Positions 7,077 through 15,553 of a stretch of DNA of 28,348 nt are shown here, piece by piece. How positions within the stretch are numbered: the first letter of the stretch is position 1; each line of letters begins with the position of its first letter. Location: positions 1 to 28,348 of the IMG/VR virus record IMGVR_UViG_3300025011_000160. One strand, written 5' to 3'. Position numbers and translations under genes: made by a program. The DNA comes from a virus. Below the pieces are notes generated by a model. That model was not told the origin of the DNA and did not search any database. It saw only the letters and a program-made list of their open reading frames with translations.

Positions 7077-8297
7077 CTACCATAAACTCTCAACCTTCAA
7101 TCTAACAAAACCACTACAATTCACACCACTAACATGAAGTCTCACATATCCAATACTTGTACCAGCTTTAATACTACAATTATTACCACTATAAGTAATA
7201 GTTACTAAATTTGTACTAGAGACAGCATCATCTGCTAATACCAACCAACTAGTAGCAATATCACTCGTCACAATCCCACTATCCATGAATTGTGCAATGG
7301 CAGTTATTGTTTGACCAACTTTTAAAATTCCAGATGGAACAATATTAACTGTATAATTATGAAATTCCACTGTACTAACTGAAATACTAATGGAATCATT
7401 TACACCTTGATATGTTGCTGTAATTGTACAATTTCCTTCTGAATTAATTGCAGTTACTAAACCACTAGAATTAACTATACATACTAATTCATCAGATGAA
7501 CTATAGGTAATTACAGGAGATAAAACTTCAACATTATTATCAGTTACAGAAACATTTAATTGCAATGTTTCACCTTGCGTAACACTTGCTGAAATTCCAT
7601 TCAAGATGTCAATTCCATAACTATGCGTAGGTACTACTTGTTCAACTTCGCTATACTTCATCTTGAAAATTAGTAATCCAGGAATGCTAATGTCGTTACC
7701 AACACTAGAAATCACATAATTGTATAAACCTAATTTATAAATATCATTTACTTTAATTTGTCTAGAAATTTCAGTATTTGGCAATGTTAGAGGAACCATA
7801 TTATCGACTGTTGTAATTGTTGTAGATTCATCTGTATTGATTGAGATATTACCAACAATACAAGGGATGGAAATTGGATCAATTAAAATTGAATTTTCAT
7901 CGTAAAAGAGAAGTGTGTTGTTTGATTGTTGAATTGTACAATCATGTATAAAATCAATTGTATTTGTACTGACCACAATCCAATCTTTATCATTGTATTT
8001 AACTAAATCACCAACATTAGCAATAAAAAATGTATCTTTAAATACAATTCTTTTAAAATCATCTAAAGATACTTTCTCATTTGCATTAGTAATACTTTTA
8101 AATTGAAGAAAATGTACGGGGATTGTAGTATATATTAAATCATTATTATGTTTGTACTGAATTTCTTTATAACTAACATTACTATCAAAACTGTCTAAAA
8201 AACTATCTTTAATAGAATTAATATATTCATCACGCATACTCAGTCCATCATTAGATAATCTTTTTTTATAAGTATTAACTAAATCACTAAATGCCAA
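7077..8297 (-). CDS. head-tail connector/head closure protein with two Ig-like (Big-type) domains
   Basis: About 406 aa. The N-terminal ~220 residues include FIANVGDLVKYNDKDWIVVSTN, the type of small beta-barrel with a 'D-W-I-V' strand found in head closure proteins. From ~residue 225 onward are two bacterial Ig-like domains: the first with Q-G-E-T-L-Q-L-N-V and SGLVTAINSEGNCTITATYQG, typical of Big_2, and a second from ~318 to the C-terminus. Such domains often decorate phage virions and can bind cell-surface sugars. I prefer the TTG at 8297, giving (M)AFSDLVNTYKKRL, because GGTGG lies 6 bases upstream; the TTG at 8303 overlaps the previous stop codon. Confidence 0.65.
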   Translation of the reverse strand: MAFSDLVNTYKKRLSNDGLSMRDEYINSIKDSFLDSFDSNVSYKEIQYKHNNDLIYTTIPVHFLQFKSITNANEKVSLDDFKRIVFKDTFFIANVGDLVKYNDKDWIVVSTNTIDFIHDCTIQQSNNTLLFYDENSILIDPISIPCIVGNISINTDESTTITTVDNMVPLTLPNTEISRQIKVNDIYKLGLYNYVISSVGNDISIPGLLIFKMKYSEVEQVVPTHSYGIDILNGISASVTQGETLQLNVSVTDNNVEVLSPVITYSSSDELVCIVNSSGLVTAINSEGNCTITATYQGVNDSISISVSTVEFHNYTVNIVPSGILKVGQTITAIAQFMDSGIVTSDIATSWLVLADDAVSSTNLVTITYSGNNCSIKAGTSIGYVRLHVSGVNCSGFVRLKVESLW

Positions 8298-8299
8298 AA

Positions 8300-8947
8300 T
8301 CAACCACCAGCCGATCCTGTTAAATTGTTAGGATCTTTATGGTAAGAATACATAATCATGTCTTGTATTAAACTATTTTTAGCATTATTTACTGTTTCTC
8401 TATTTTCTTTTATATGATTGGCTTGACTATGTACTTGATAATCTTTACCATACACTATTTGATTTAAATGCTTATTTTTCTGTAATTGAAATTCAAGATA
8501 AGGAATAGTCATTCCCCTAGAAACAAAAGTTATTTCTTGCATAGACAAACTATCTATAAATTCGCCAACTTTATAATTTCCAATATAAATGTCGCTATTT
8601 AATATAGGAGTGGGGGAGATAGTTATTTTATTTAATACAGAATCATATGTATAGTTTTCTGTCTCTGTATTATCAACTGAAATATAAAAATTACCATTAA
8701 TATAAGGAGTGATAGTCAACATGAAAACTCCAGATAATCCATCAGCAACAAAAACTTCACTTTGTTGTTGAGTTAGAGTATAATTATTTAAATCTGAGTA
8801 TAAATAATCTCCACATATTCCAATTGATCTATAAAGATATTTTGACAGTTCTATAGTAAGATTATCAACTGTATAATTATTAATAAATCTTGAATCATCA
8901 ATAGTTAATAAGAATTGTTCAAATGGAGAATCAAAACTTGTAGACAT
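8300..8947 (-). CDS. putative head-tail adaptor protein
   Basis: The product is 215 aa with a good AAAGGAGTGAT ribosome binding site. It lies between a coiled-coil protein and the Ig-bearing connector, in the usual place of a portal adaptor. The sequence is mainly beta-rich, with a middle segment (GNFYISVDNTETENYTYDSVLNKITISP) that looks like an inserted strand-rich domain, and a more helical C-terminal part. It ends in a Gly-rich tail and is tightly packed against the next gene, suggesting coupled translation. The adaptor role is inferred from order. Confidence 0.5.
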   Translation of the reverse strand: MSTSFDSPFEQFLLTIDDSRFINNYTVDNLTIELSKYLYRSIGICGDYLYSDLNNYTLTQQQSEVFVADGLSGVFMLTITPYINGNFYISVDNTETENYTYDSVLNKITISPTPILNSDIYIGNYKVGEFIDSLSMQEITFVSRGMTIPYLEFQLQKNKHLNQIVYGKDYQVHSQANHIKENRETVNNAKNSLIQDMIMYSYHKDPNNLTGSAGG

Positions 8948-8994
8948 TTTTCTATCACTCCTTTCTATCCTTTATTATTTTATATTTCATTTAT

Positions 8995-9708
8995 TTAATT
9001 GATATACTTGTTGGCAAATTCTTGAATATTAATACCAAATGCGTTATTGATAATTTCCCATTTATTTTTATCCATAAATTTAGGATTACCTTTTGATACA
9101 TTGGATACAATCAACGATAATGCTGATTCTTGCATTGCGTCAGATAATGATTTAATTTTTTCAACAATTTTTTGAGCATCTAATTCAATAATATTTTCAA
9201 GCTCTTCTTTTGAAATATCATATTTATTATAACTTTCTTTTAAATACAAAGCTTCCACAACATCATTATCATTAAGTATTCTAATTTCAAGTTTTTCAAA
9301 ATATTCACGATATTTAGATGCCAAACTTTCAACATCTTCAAAACGAGCATGTTGAATATGACCAAAATGATTAAATCTGATTGGTTTGTTACTATGTGTA
9401 GTAAAAGTACCTCCTGCGTGCATCATATTCATCAATAAAACTCTTTTTGCATGATCAATAGATACATATGCCTGAAATCCTTTATCCTTTTCTTGTTTTT
9501 GAGGTATATTTATTTGTTTTTCATATTCTTTAACTTCTGTTGTTTTTATTTGAGAAGTTAAAAATTGTTCCATCATAAGAGTGAGATTATTAATTTTATT
9601 TTCAAGATCTTGATTTTTTAACATTAATTCTGATTCTTTTGAATCTGGAGTAATAATTACAGTTTGATTGCTTGCTGTTGTTTCTGGAATATTATTTTGC
9701 TTTGCCAT
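8995..9708 (-). CDS. virion-region protein with N-terminal coiled coil
   Basis: The product is 237 aa. Residues ~25-50 (SELMLKNQDLENKINNLTLMMEQ) have the heptad pattern of a coiled coil. The central part has clustered His and Met residues (LLMNMMHAGGTFTTHSNK, NHFGHIQHARF), and the C-terminal half is helical. An AAAGGAG site lies about 16 bases before the ATG, which is long. It sits just after the major capsid gene and a hairpin, among head genes, so a role in the virion or its assembly is likely. I do not recognise the family. Confidence 0.5.
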   Translation of the reverse strand: MAKQNNIPETTASNQTVIITPDSKESELMLKNQDLENKINNLTLMMEQFLTSQIKTTEVKEYEKQINIPQKQEKDKGFQAYVSIDHAKRVLLMNMMHAGGTFTTHSNKPIRFNHFGHIQHARFEDVESLASKYREYFEKLEIRILNDNDVVEALYLKESYNKYDISKEELENIIELDAQKIVEKIKSLSDAMQESALSLIVSNVSKGNPKFMDKNKWEIINNAFGINIQEFANKYIN

Positions 9709-9762
9709 ATTTTACTTGTTGATTCTCCTTTGAGTAATATTTTTAGAAACATTAGAACTGGG

Positions 9763-9790
9763 AAGACACCTGTATTTTTACAGATGTCTT
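9763..9790 (-). terminator. 12-bp hairpin after the major capsid gene
   Basis: AAGACATCTGTA pairs with TACAGGTGTCTT around a 4-base loop. The single G-U pair is good only on the minus-strand RNA, the direction of transcription. No U-run follows on that strand, so it may be a weak terminator, or an RNA-processing or stability hairpin that sets capsid mRNA apart from downstream genes. It shares its arm sequence with other hairpins of this window. Confidence 0.5.
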
Positions 9791-9827
9791 TTAAATATAC
9801 TTATAACTTTTTATAAAAACTACAAAT

Positions 9828-10934
9828 TTAAGATACTTTGACTATCCCATAATAACTTTGTGCTGCCAATTTGATTTCCCATTTTTCAGTTAGCGTATAT
9901 GACATAGTATCATCTGCGTTTTCAAATTCACGGCTTGAACGTATTGTTGTACGTCCCTCCATCCCAAGTTTACATATTTTATCAACAGCAGAACTAACTA
10001 TAATTACATAGTCATTATCAATTGCAAAATCGTAAGCAGAATTTGGCTTAATACTCTGATCTAGTTTTATTGTTGGAATTCCAAAAGGAGATTGAATATA
10101 TCCAACATCAGTAAATTCTCTCCCTAACTCTAATTTCATGTAATCTGAAGTTGGCAAAATTTTATTTAATGCAACTTTTGTACCAATAGTTACCGCAGGA
10201 GAACCATTAGCAGCAGATACTCTTTCAGCTAATTTAATATATGTATCTTGTGCAAAAGTGGCTTCTTTAAAGTTAGTTCCAATAGTGGAATATCCGCCAT
10301 AAACAATGTCAATAACCTCTTGTTGTTGTTTTGTACGGAAAGATTTAACCACTTGATTAATTAACCAACCCCAATCATAACTTCCAGCAGCTACACGATA
10401 AATATCAATTTTTACTCCTGCTTTCTTGACTTTTGGAGTAAGAGTTACATCTTCTTCCCACAATGTTTGGAAGTGTACACTTCTTACACCATTTGCAACT
10501 GTAGATACAGACAGCAAATGATTTGAAGGGATATGGAACGTAAGTGAGTCTCCATCTGCCATAGATTTTACTTCACAAAAATTCAATGCTTGCTCGATTT
10601 CAGTCTTCGCATTAATTTTATTTAATGTTTCTTCCAAAACAGAGAAATACGCACGTTCAAAATTCTGGAAAGTAAAAGCTTCGATAATTGGAAAACGCTC
10701 TTTATCTAATCCAGAAATCTCATACGCCTCATCAGCCATCATATTACCAAACATAATATTCTTATCTTTTAATGGGATCACATAACCACTTACATCTTTG
10801 GTGTTTGCAAAAGTAGCATATCGAAGATTTCTACCTCCCATGTTCTCTTTTTCGTAAAGATGATGCTTATACAATTCAACTCCTAATTCAACTGCGGCAA
10901 CTTGTTTCTTAGAAAATCTAGCAATTCTATTCAT
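9828..10934 (-). CDS. major capsid protein
   Basis: The product is 368 aa, the size of HK97-fold capsid proteins. It contains the features expected of that fold at the level of pattern: an N-terminal helical arm, a long spine helix region (FERAYFSVLEETLNKINAKTE), and a C-terminal part with GREFTDVGYIQSPFGIPTIKL and a closing RSSREFENADDTMSYTLTEKW. It lies downstream of the protease/scaffold and decoration-like genes, as is usual for head modules. Its base composition is less AT-biased than that of neighbours, consistent with high expression. An AAAGGAATGAT site precedes the ATG. Confidence 0.8.
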   Translation of the reverse strand: MNRIARFSKKQVAAVELGVELYKHHLYEKENMGGRNLRYATFANTKDVSGYVIPLKDKNIMFGNMMADEAYEISGLDKERFPIIEAFTFQNFERAYFSVLEETLNKINAKTEIEQALNFCEVKSMADGDSLTFHIPSNHLLSVSTVANGVRSVHFQTLWEEDVTLTPKVKKAGVKIDIYRVAAGSYDWGWLINQVVKSFRTKQQQEVIDIVYGGYSTIGTNFKEATFAQDTYIKLAERVSAANGSPAVTIGTKVALNKILPTSDYMKLELGREFTDVGYIQSPFGIPTIKLDQSIKPNSAYDFAIDNDYVIIVSSAVDKICKLGMEGRTTIRSSREFENADDTMSYTLTEKWEIKLAAQSYYGIVKVS

Positions 10935-10957
10935 AATTATTTATCATTCCTTTCATT

Positions 10958-10987
10958 ATTATATTATTAATTATTATATTATTAATT
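10958..10987. repeat. two perfect tandem copies of a 15-bp AT repeat
   Basis: ATTATATTATTAATT occurs twice back to back in the gap between the decoration-like gene and the major capsid start. In so AT-rich a genome it may be slippage-born, but its position in the capsid leader means copy number could alter spacing or structure before the ribosome binding site. Confidence 0.6.
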
Positions 10988-10993
10988 ATTTTA

Positions 10994-11515
10994 TTAAACA
11001 CCTTTAACTACACGGATAATAGTTGCATCTACCATAGTTTTCCCTGTAAAGATATTGCAAGTTGCTGTACCAGTTTCTTCTACTTCAAAAGCAACTCTAG
11101 TATTACCCGTTAAATCTGCGGCAGCAGCATATTGAAATGTTCCATTGGCAGGAATTACATATTGTCCAACTACAGGAGATCCACTGATTCCAGCAGTATT
11201 AACTTTAAATCTCATACCAGTTCTGAGACGATATGCTCTCACAGGGCGAGTAGCAACATAAGTAAAGCTTGCTTTGTTATGAAGAGGAACCCTCATTCCA
11301 TTAGCATCAACATATACTTCTGCACCAACAACCATTACTACTTCATCAGTTGTTACTGCAGCAGGAACCGCAATAAGATACAAATCCCTCTCCCCACTTA
11401 CCAAACCAGTTAATTTCCCCAGATAACCATCATCAAGGGGTAGCGTAGCATTTTGTACACTCAACACATCTGCATCAAAAGATGCCTCATTCATAAATTC
11501 ACATATATTAGCCAT
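10994..11515 (-). CDS. capsid decoration/stabilisation-like protein
   Basis: The product is 173 aa, with an AGAAAGGATTGAT ribosome binding site before an ATG. It lies between the protease/scaffold gene and the major capsid gene, where head decoration proteins usually lie. The sequence is rich in Gly, Ala, Val and Thr, predominantly beta-like, with stretches such as RDLYLIAVPAAVTTDEVVMVVGAEVYVD and a G-x-P-V-V-G-Q-Y-V-I turn. No signal peptide is present. Codon and base use resemble the capsid gene. The function is inferred from position and composition. Confidence 0.6.
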   Translation of the reverse strand: MANICEFMNEASFDADVLSVQNATLPLDDGYLGKLTGLVSGERDLYLIAVPAAVTTDEVVMVVGAEVYVDANGMRVPLHNKASFTYVATRPVRAYRLRTGMRFKVNTAGISGSPVVGQYVIPANGTFQYAAAADLTGNTRVAFEVEETGTATCNIFTGKTMVDATIIRVVKGV

Positions 11516-11543
11516 TATTAATCAATCCTTTCTTTAATAAAAA

Positions 11544-13094
11544 TTATTTTTGTGGTGCATATTCTTTAATATAAGAAACCCAATGTTCATCATTGGTTTT
11601 TTCTTCTTCTGTGGTAGCAGGAGGCAAACCTAAACGTGAATATGTAGTTATATCCTTTCCTTTAACCTCTGATTCATATTTATCACACACAAAAGCTTTA
11701 ACTTCTTTCTCAAAATCTTCAACAGAAGAGAATGTTTCAAGTTTAGCAAAAAGTTCTGTTCTTTCATCTTCATTAATTTTCTTAGAATATTTTGCAAGAA
11801 TCACTTCTGCTTCAGTTTCTTTTTTCTCTTTTGCATATTTAGTAATATCAGATTTCAAAGTTTCTACCTCGGTTTCTTTAGATGTAAATCTTTCTTTAAT
11901 TTCATCTAACTCTTGACCCATTTTAAGAATGGATTCCTCTTTAAGAGACATTTTTTCTGTTAATTCATTCAACTCTGTTTGTTTTAAAGTAAATTCCTCT
12001 TCCATTTTTGCCTTATCACAGGCCATTGATTCTTCAGTTTTTGACTTTTCCAAGGCATATTCTTCTTCTATTTTAGCTTTTTCTGAAGCCATTTTATCTA
12101 TGACAGAAGATACCATTTGTTGAATCATATCTGTCTCCGGCATTTCGGCTTCATCACCATCTACAATCCATACTTGAGTAGACCTAGCCATTTTATACCC
12201 TGCAAAATCAAGTTTGAATGTATTATCTTCAACTGTATAAGGAATAGCTTTATGCATACTCATTTTATAATCATAGATAAAAACATATTTGTCAGACCAA
12301 TCAGAAATCCAACAATCTAATCCAGCACTTTTACATTGATCTTCAAAAATTCCTTCAATTTGATTTGATGTCATGCCATTTAATAATGCAAATTCTGTTT
12401 TATTAAATTTCATACTGTTATTTTCCTCCTCCTTCTTTTCTTCATTTGGATCGTTATTTATTGAAAACTCTGTAACCCCTATATCATTAGGAGGGAGAGT
12501 TAATTCAAACTCATTAGATTTATCTTTAGAAAAAGATTCTATTGTTTGAGATACAAATGAAGCATATTTTTCTCTGGTATTATTTAATACTTCAAGATGA
12601 GCATTTTGCATCCCTTCATGATATTTATCCCCAAGAATAGTAATACATTGGTATATCCATTCTTTAAATCGAAATTTTCCATCAGGTAATTTTTCTTTGT
12701 CAAGGACTTCAATTTCTATACTAATTTTTTTATTTCCACTTTTAAGAATATTTTCTGCTTCATCACTTAAATATTCCTTTTGAATTATCCCTTTAGCTAC
12801 GGCGTAATTATTATCTTTATAAGTTTCATATGAATATTCGCAATCAGCAAAACTAAGTAAACCACCAAGAGGATATTCTTTTGGATCATGTTCATCAAAA
12901 TCAGAATTTTTAAAATATCCACAAATCGGAGTATATCCTATTGTTCCTTTATTATTTTCATAATCTTCCTCTTCGAGAACACTTCCATTATAATTCTCTC
13001 CGATTAATCCAAAATAAAATTTACAAGTAATAAATCTCGGATCATCTTCAATAATAGAAAATTTATCACAATTGAATTTAATTATTTCACTCAC
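11544..13094 (-). CDS. prohead protease/scaffold fusion protein
   Basis: The product is 516 aa, starting at GTG with GGGGGTGA seven bases upstream. Residues ~1-200 resemble the N-terminal domain of XkdF-type or other prohead proteases (CGYF...DEHDP, GGLLSFADCEY, KKISIEIEVLD), but I cannot assign the catalytic residues with confidence. A K/E-rich linker at ~215-227 is followed by a middle domain (~228-320), and ~325-450 is a long Glu/Lys-rich coiled coil typical of scaffolding proteins. An in-frame ATG (M228, at 12413) is preceded by GGAGGAGG, so a separate 289-aa scaffold may also be made, as lambda does with C and Nu3. It lies between the fibre-like and decoration-like genes. Confidence 0.65.
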   Translation of the reverse strand: MSEIIKFNCDKFSIIEDDPRFITCKFYFGLIGENYNGSVLEEEDYENNKGTIGYTPICGYFKNSDFDEHDPKEYPLGGLLSFADCEYSYETYKDNNYAVAKGIIQKEYLSDEAENILKSGNKKISIEIEVLDKEKLPDGKFRFKEWIYQCITILGDKYHEGMQNAHLEVLNNTREKYASFVSQTIESFSKDKSNEFELTLPPNDIGVTEFSINNDPNEEKKEEENNSMKFNKTEFALLNGMTSNQIEGIFEDQCKSAGLDCWISDWSDKYVFIYDYKMSMHKAIPYTVEDNTFKLDFAGYKMARSTQVWIVDGDEAEMPETDMIQQMVSSVIDKMASEKAKIEEEYALEKSKTEESMACDKAKMEEEFTLKQTELNELTEKMSLKEESILKMGQELDEIKERFTSKETEVETLKSDITKYAKEKKETEAEVILAKYSKKINEDERTELFAKLETFSSVEDFEKEVKAFVCDKYESEVKGKDITTYSRLGLPPATTEEEKTNDEHWVSYIKEYAPQK

Positions 13095-13146
13095 ATATTC
13101 ACCCCCTCTCCTAATAAATTCTTATTTATTGTCTAAATTAGGAATA

Positions 13147-13590
13147 TTAAGTCCCAATAGCCACCCAAGAAATTGAAGCAAATGTAGATGTCGCAGCTAT
13201 AGGTGTTACATCTGCCACACCAGTTGGTTTCCACGACTTAATTCTTATCGAACCACTGGCAGGAGCCCCTGCCTGATCCCCAACCGTACATGTACTATAC
13301 ATATGAGTCAACGATGGATCTCCAACCATAGATACCACTACCGCTACAACAGTAGTTAATCCAGTTACAACATCAACACTTGCTGCTCCAATTGTAGCTA
13401 CTCCACGAGCTACCTTATATCCTGCTGCTACACCTTGAGTTAATAAATTGATTTGAGCTGCTGTTTTAGTTACTCCGTCTAAAATATTTAACTCTGTGCC
13501 TGTTGCCGTAATTGCTACACCATCTGCCAATTTTAAACTATCAATTTTTAATTCTGTTACACTATCACCATTATAATAATTTGAAGCCAT
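13147..13590 (-). CDS. head-fibre/decoration-like protein
   Basis: The product is 147 aa with a strong AGAGGAGG site before the ATG. The N-terminal part contains the short tandem motif ATGTELNILDGVTKTAAQINLL, widely seen in the shafts of phage head and tail fibres, where it forms a trimeric coiled coil. The rest is Ala/Val/Thr-rich and likely a beta-sandwich cap. In the head module between portal and protease it is more likely a head fibre or surface protein than a tail fibre. Base composition matches the other abundant virion proteins here. Confidence 0.65.
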   Translation of the reverse strand: MASNYYNGDSVTELKIDSLKLADGVAITATGTELNILDGVTKTAAQINLLTQGVAAGYKVARGVATIGAASVDVVTGLTTVVAVVVSMVGDPSLTHMYSTCTVGDQAGAPASGSIRIKSWKPTGVADVTPIAATSTFASISWVAIGT

Positions 13591-13650
13591 TATTAATTCC
13601 TCCTCTTATTTTTATTTTTTATTAAAAACTATTACTATTATTTAATAGTC

Positions 13651-13866
13651 TTAACCATAATTTTTTGGAATTTTCGTCCATTCTAATAAACATTCAGACA
13701 ATCGATTATTAATTAAAAACAACCAGCAAAGGTTTTCGTCATTTTCGTCAGTCTTTTTGCTAATATAGATAATTCCTTTATCACATAAGAAATCTTTTAA
13801 ATTTGGATCACAACAAGAAAACAAATCTTCCTTAGCAAAGATTTTTTCTGCATTTTTTACAAACAT
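13651..13866 (-). CDS. small hypothetical protein in head module
   Basis: The product is 71 aa. It has two vicinal cysteines (FSCCDPNLKDFLC) and a K/D/E-rich middle. It begins 25 bases after the portal stop codon, with only an AGAGAG-like site at a rather long distance. No recognisable domain. Its place after the portal suggests a minor head or assembly role, but this is a guess. Confidence 0.5.
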   Translation of the reverse strand: MFVKNAEKIFAKEDLFSCCDPNLKDFLCDKGIIYISKKTDENDENLCWLFLINNRLSECLLEWTKIPKNYG

Positions 13867-13890
13867 GTGTTATATCAACTCTCTTTTAAG

Positions 13891-15483
13891 TTAGTCTACA
13901 ACTTTATTTTCATTGCTATCATTATCTCTAGTAATTTCATTTGAATCAGAAATTCCTTTACCTAAATCTTCAGCAGTTGGTCTGCCACCTTTATTATCTT
14001 TACTACTCAGAGTATGACTACTCATCAATGGTTTAATTTTATCTCTTAAGCCAAAAATATCCATCATTCCATTCAAGCCATTTATCTCAAATGGCTCATA
14101 ATCCATCGAGGCCATCCATTTTATATAGTGACTGTCATCATATTGAATTGCTTTTGTAAGCTCTTCTCTTGTATCTTTTATGCTAAATTTGTCTCCAAAA
14201 AGACGTATCCCAAATTTATATTTACCTGTTTTTTGAGCTAACTGAGAATTTAAAAATCTCTCAAAAATAGGATATAAATGAGAAACGAACGCAACATCTG
14301 TCTCAAGACTAGCTTTTATAGCTGATGCACTTTTTGCATCACTAGAACCCATTATATTAGCATTTACTCCAGCATTTTCCCAAAACTTAGAGTTTGTTTG
14401 ACTTCCTAATATATTAATAAATTGATTATCTGCCACCTTAAGCTCTGATGCTTCTAAAGGACTTCCGAATGCAACCGCACCATAAGGGAGTGAAGACTGG
14501 GCAATAGCTATCCAATTTGCTATTAATTTTTGGTCAATAGTCATTTTTCCGTCCTTGTCTACAGGAGACTTCATATATATTAATTTCCACGTATCAAGAA
14601 GAGTTTTAGTTTTTAATAGTTTTTTATACTCTTGAACATCTAAAGCATCTTTAAATAATGACCTAAGTGGATTTAGTCTAGCAGCTTTTGTATCATCAAA
14701 TAAAAATACCGCACTTTTCTCTGGAGGCATTTGTTTATAATATTGAATTCCTTTATTTGTCTGGTAATCAATATAAAAATCATCAAACCAATTTAAAAAT
14801 TCAGGAGCATAATCAGCTAATGCTTGAGGTGCTTTTAAAAAGAATGACATATTAAAAGAATACGTATATCCTAAACTAGTTCTACCATCTATCACACACC
14901 ATTGAGGTGGCATTTCTTGTAAATCTATAAAGTCTGCCGATTCACGAACATAATAATATTTTCCACCTTCTCTAATTACTCCCAACATTACATTTTGAAA
15001 TTGCTCCTTAACTCTAAATTTTCTTAACCAAGTTAAGGCTTTATTATAAGACTTTTTGAATGAAATTAAATCTTTTTTATCTGTTGGGATTGGAGTAATA
15101 GGATATACATAATAATTAAATGTTAAGAGGGTACTAAAATGATAAATAGTTCTTTCATATTGCATCACTACGCCTTCAAGATATTGAGATAAACTACTTA
15201 ATTGCTGTTCAAACTGCTGAGGATATACCAACCAATTTTCGATATCTTTTGAAGAAGGTTTATAGGGAGCAATATTTATATCTTTCATTAAATTATTAGC
15301 ATATTGAGGAGTATAATAAGGATTATCACGTATTTGTTGCAATGAAGAATATAAGGTATTAGCATAATCACGCATGAATTGTTCTGGTGACATTTCAGGA
15401 GATGGAGTGGTCGTAATTATAGGTTGAGGAGAAGAATTTGATGATGGAAGAGATATATTTTGTCTTTGTTTTTTTCTTGCCAA
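13891..15483 (-). CDS. portal protein
   Basis: About 530 aa, the usual size of a portal subunit, directly downstream of the large terminase. It begins with a low-complexity Ser/Pro-rich segment, then a helical region; the middle contains VNANIMGSSDAKSASAIKASLETD and a segment around RFLNSQLAQKTGKYKFGIRLFGDKF that look like the clip/stem region. It would form the dodecameric ring through which DNA is packaged. I prefer the TTG at 15483 because GAGGTG lies 9 bases upstream; the GTG at 15495 is part of that site. The call rests on order, size and overall pattern. Confidence 0.75.
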   Translation of the reverse strand: MARKKQRQNISLPSSNSSPQPIITTTPSPEMSPEQFMRDYANTLYSSLQQIRDNPYYTPQYANNLMKDINIAPYKPSSKDIENWLVYPQQFEQQLSSLSQYLEGVVMQYERTIYHFSTLLTFNYYVYPITPIPTDKKDLISFKKSYNKALTWLRKFRVKEQFQNVMLGVIREGGKYYYVRESADFIDLQEMPPQWCVIDGRTSLGYTYSFNMSFFLKAPQALADYAPEFLNWFDDFYIDYQTNKGIQYYKQMPPEKSAVFLFDDTKAARLNPLRSLFKDALDVQEYKKLLKTKTLLDTWKLIYMKSPVDKDGKMTIDQKLIANWIAIAQSSLPYGAVAFGSPLEASELKVADNQFINILGSQTNSKFWENAGVNANIMGSSDAKSASAIKASLETDVAFVSHLYPIFERFLNSQLAQKTGKYKFGIRLFGDKFSIKDTREELTKAIQYDDSHYIKWMASMDYEPFEINGLNGMMDIFGLRDKIKPLMSSHTLSSKDNKGGRPTAEDLGKGISDSNEITRDNDSNENKVVD

Positions 15484-15553
15484 ATTTATTTTCACCTCAT
15501 TTCTGTGGGAGTATAGAGTTGGTTATTATTATATTTTATGTTACAATTATTTT

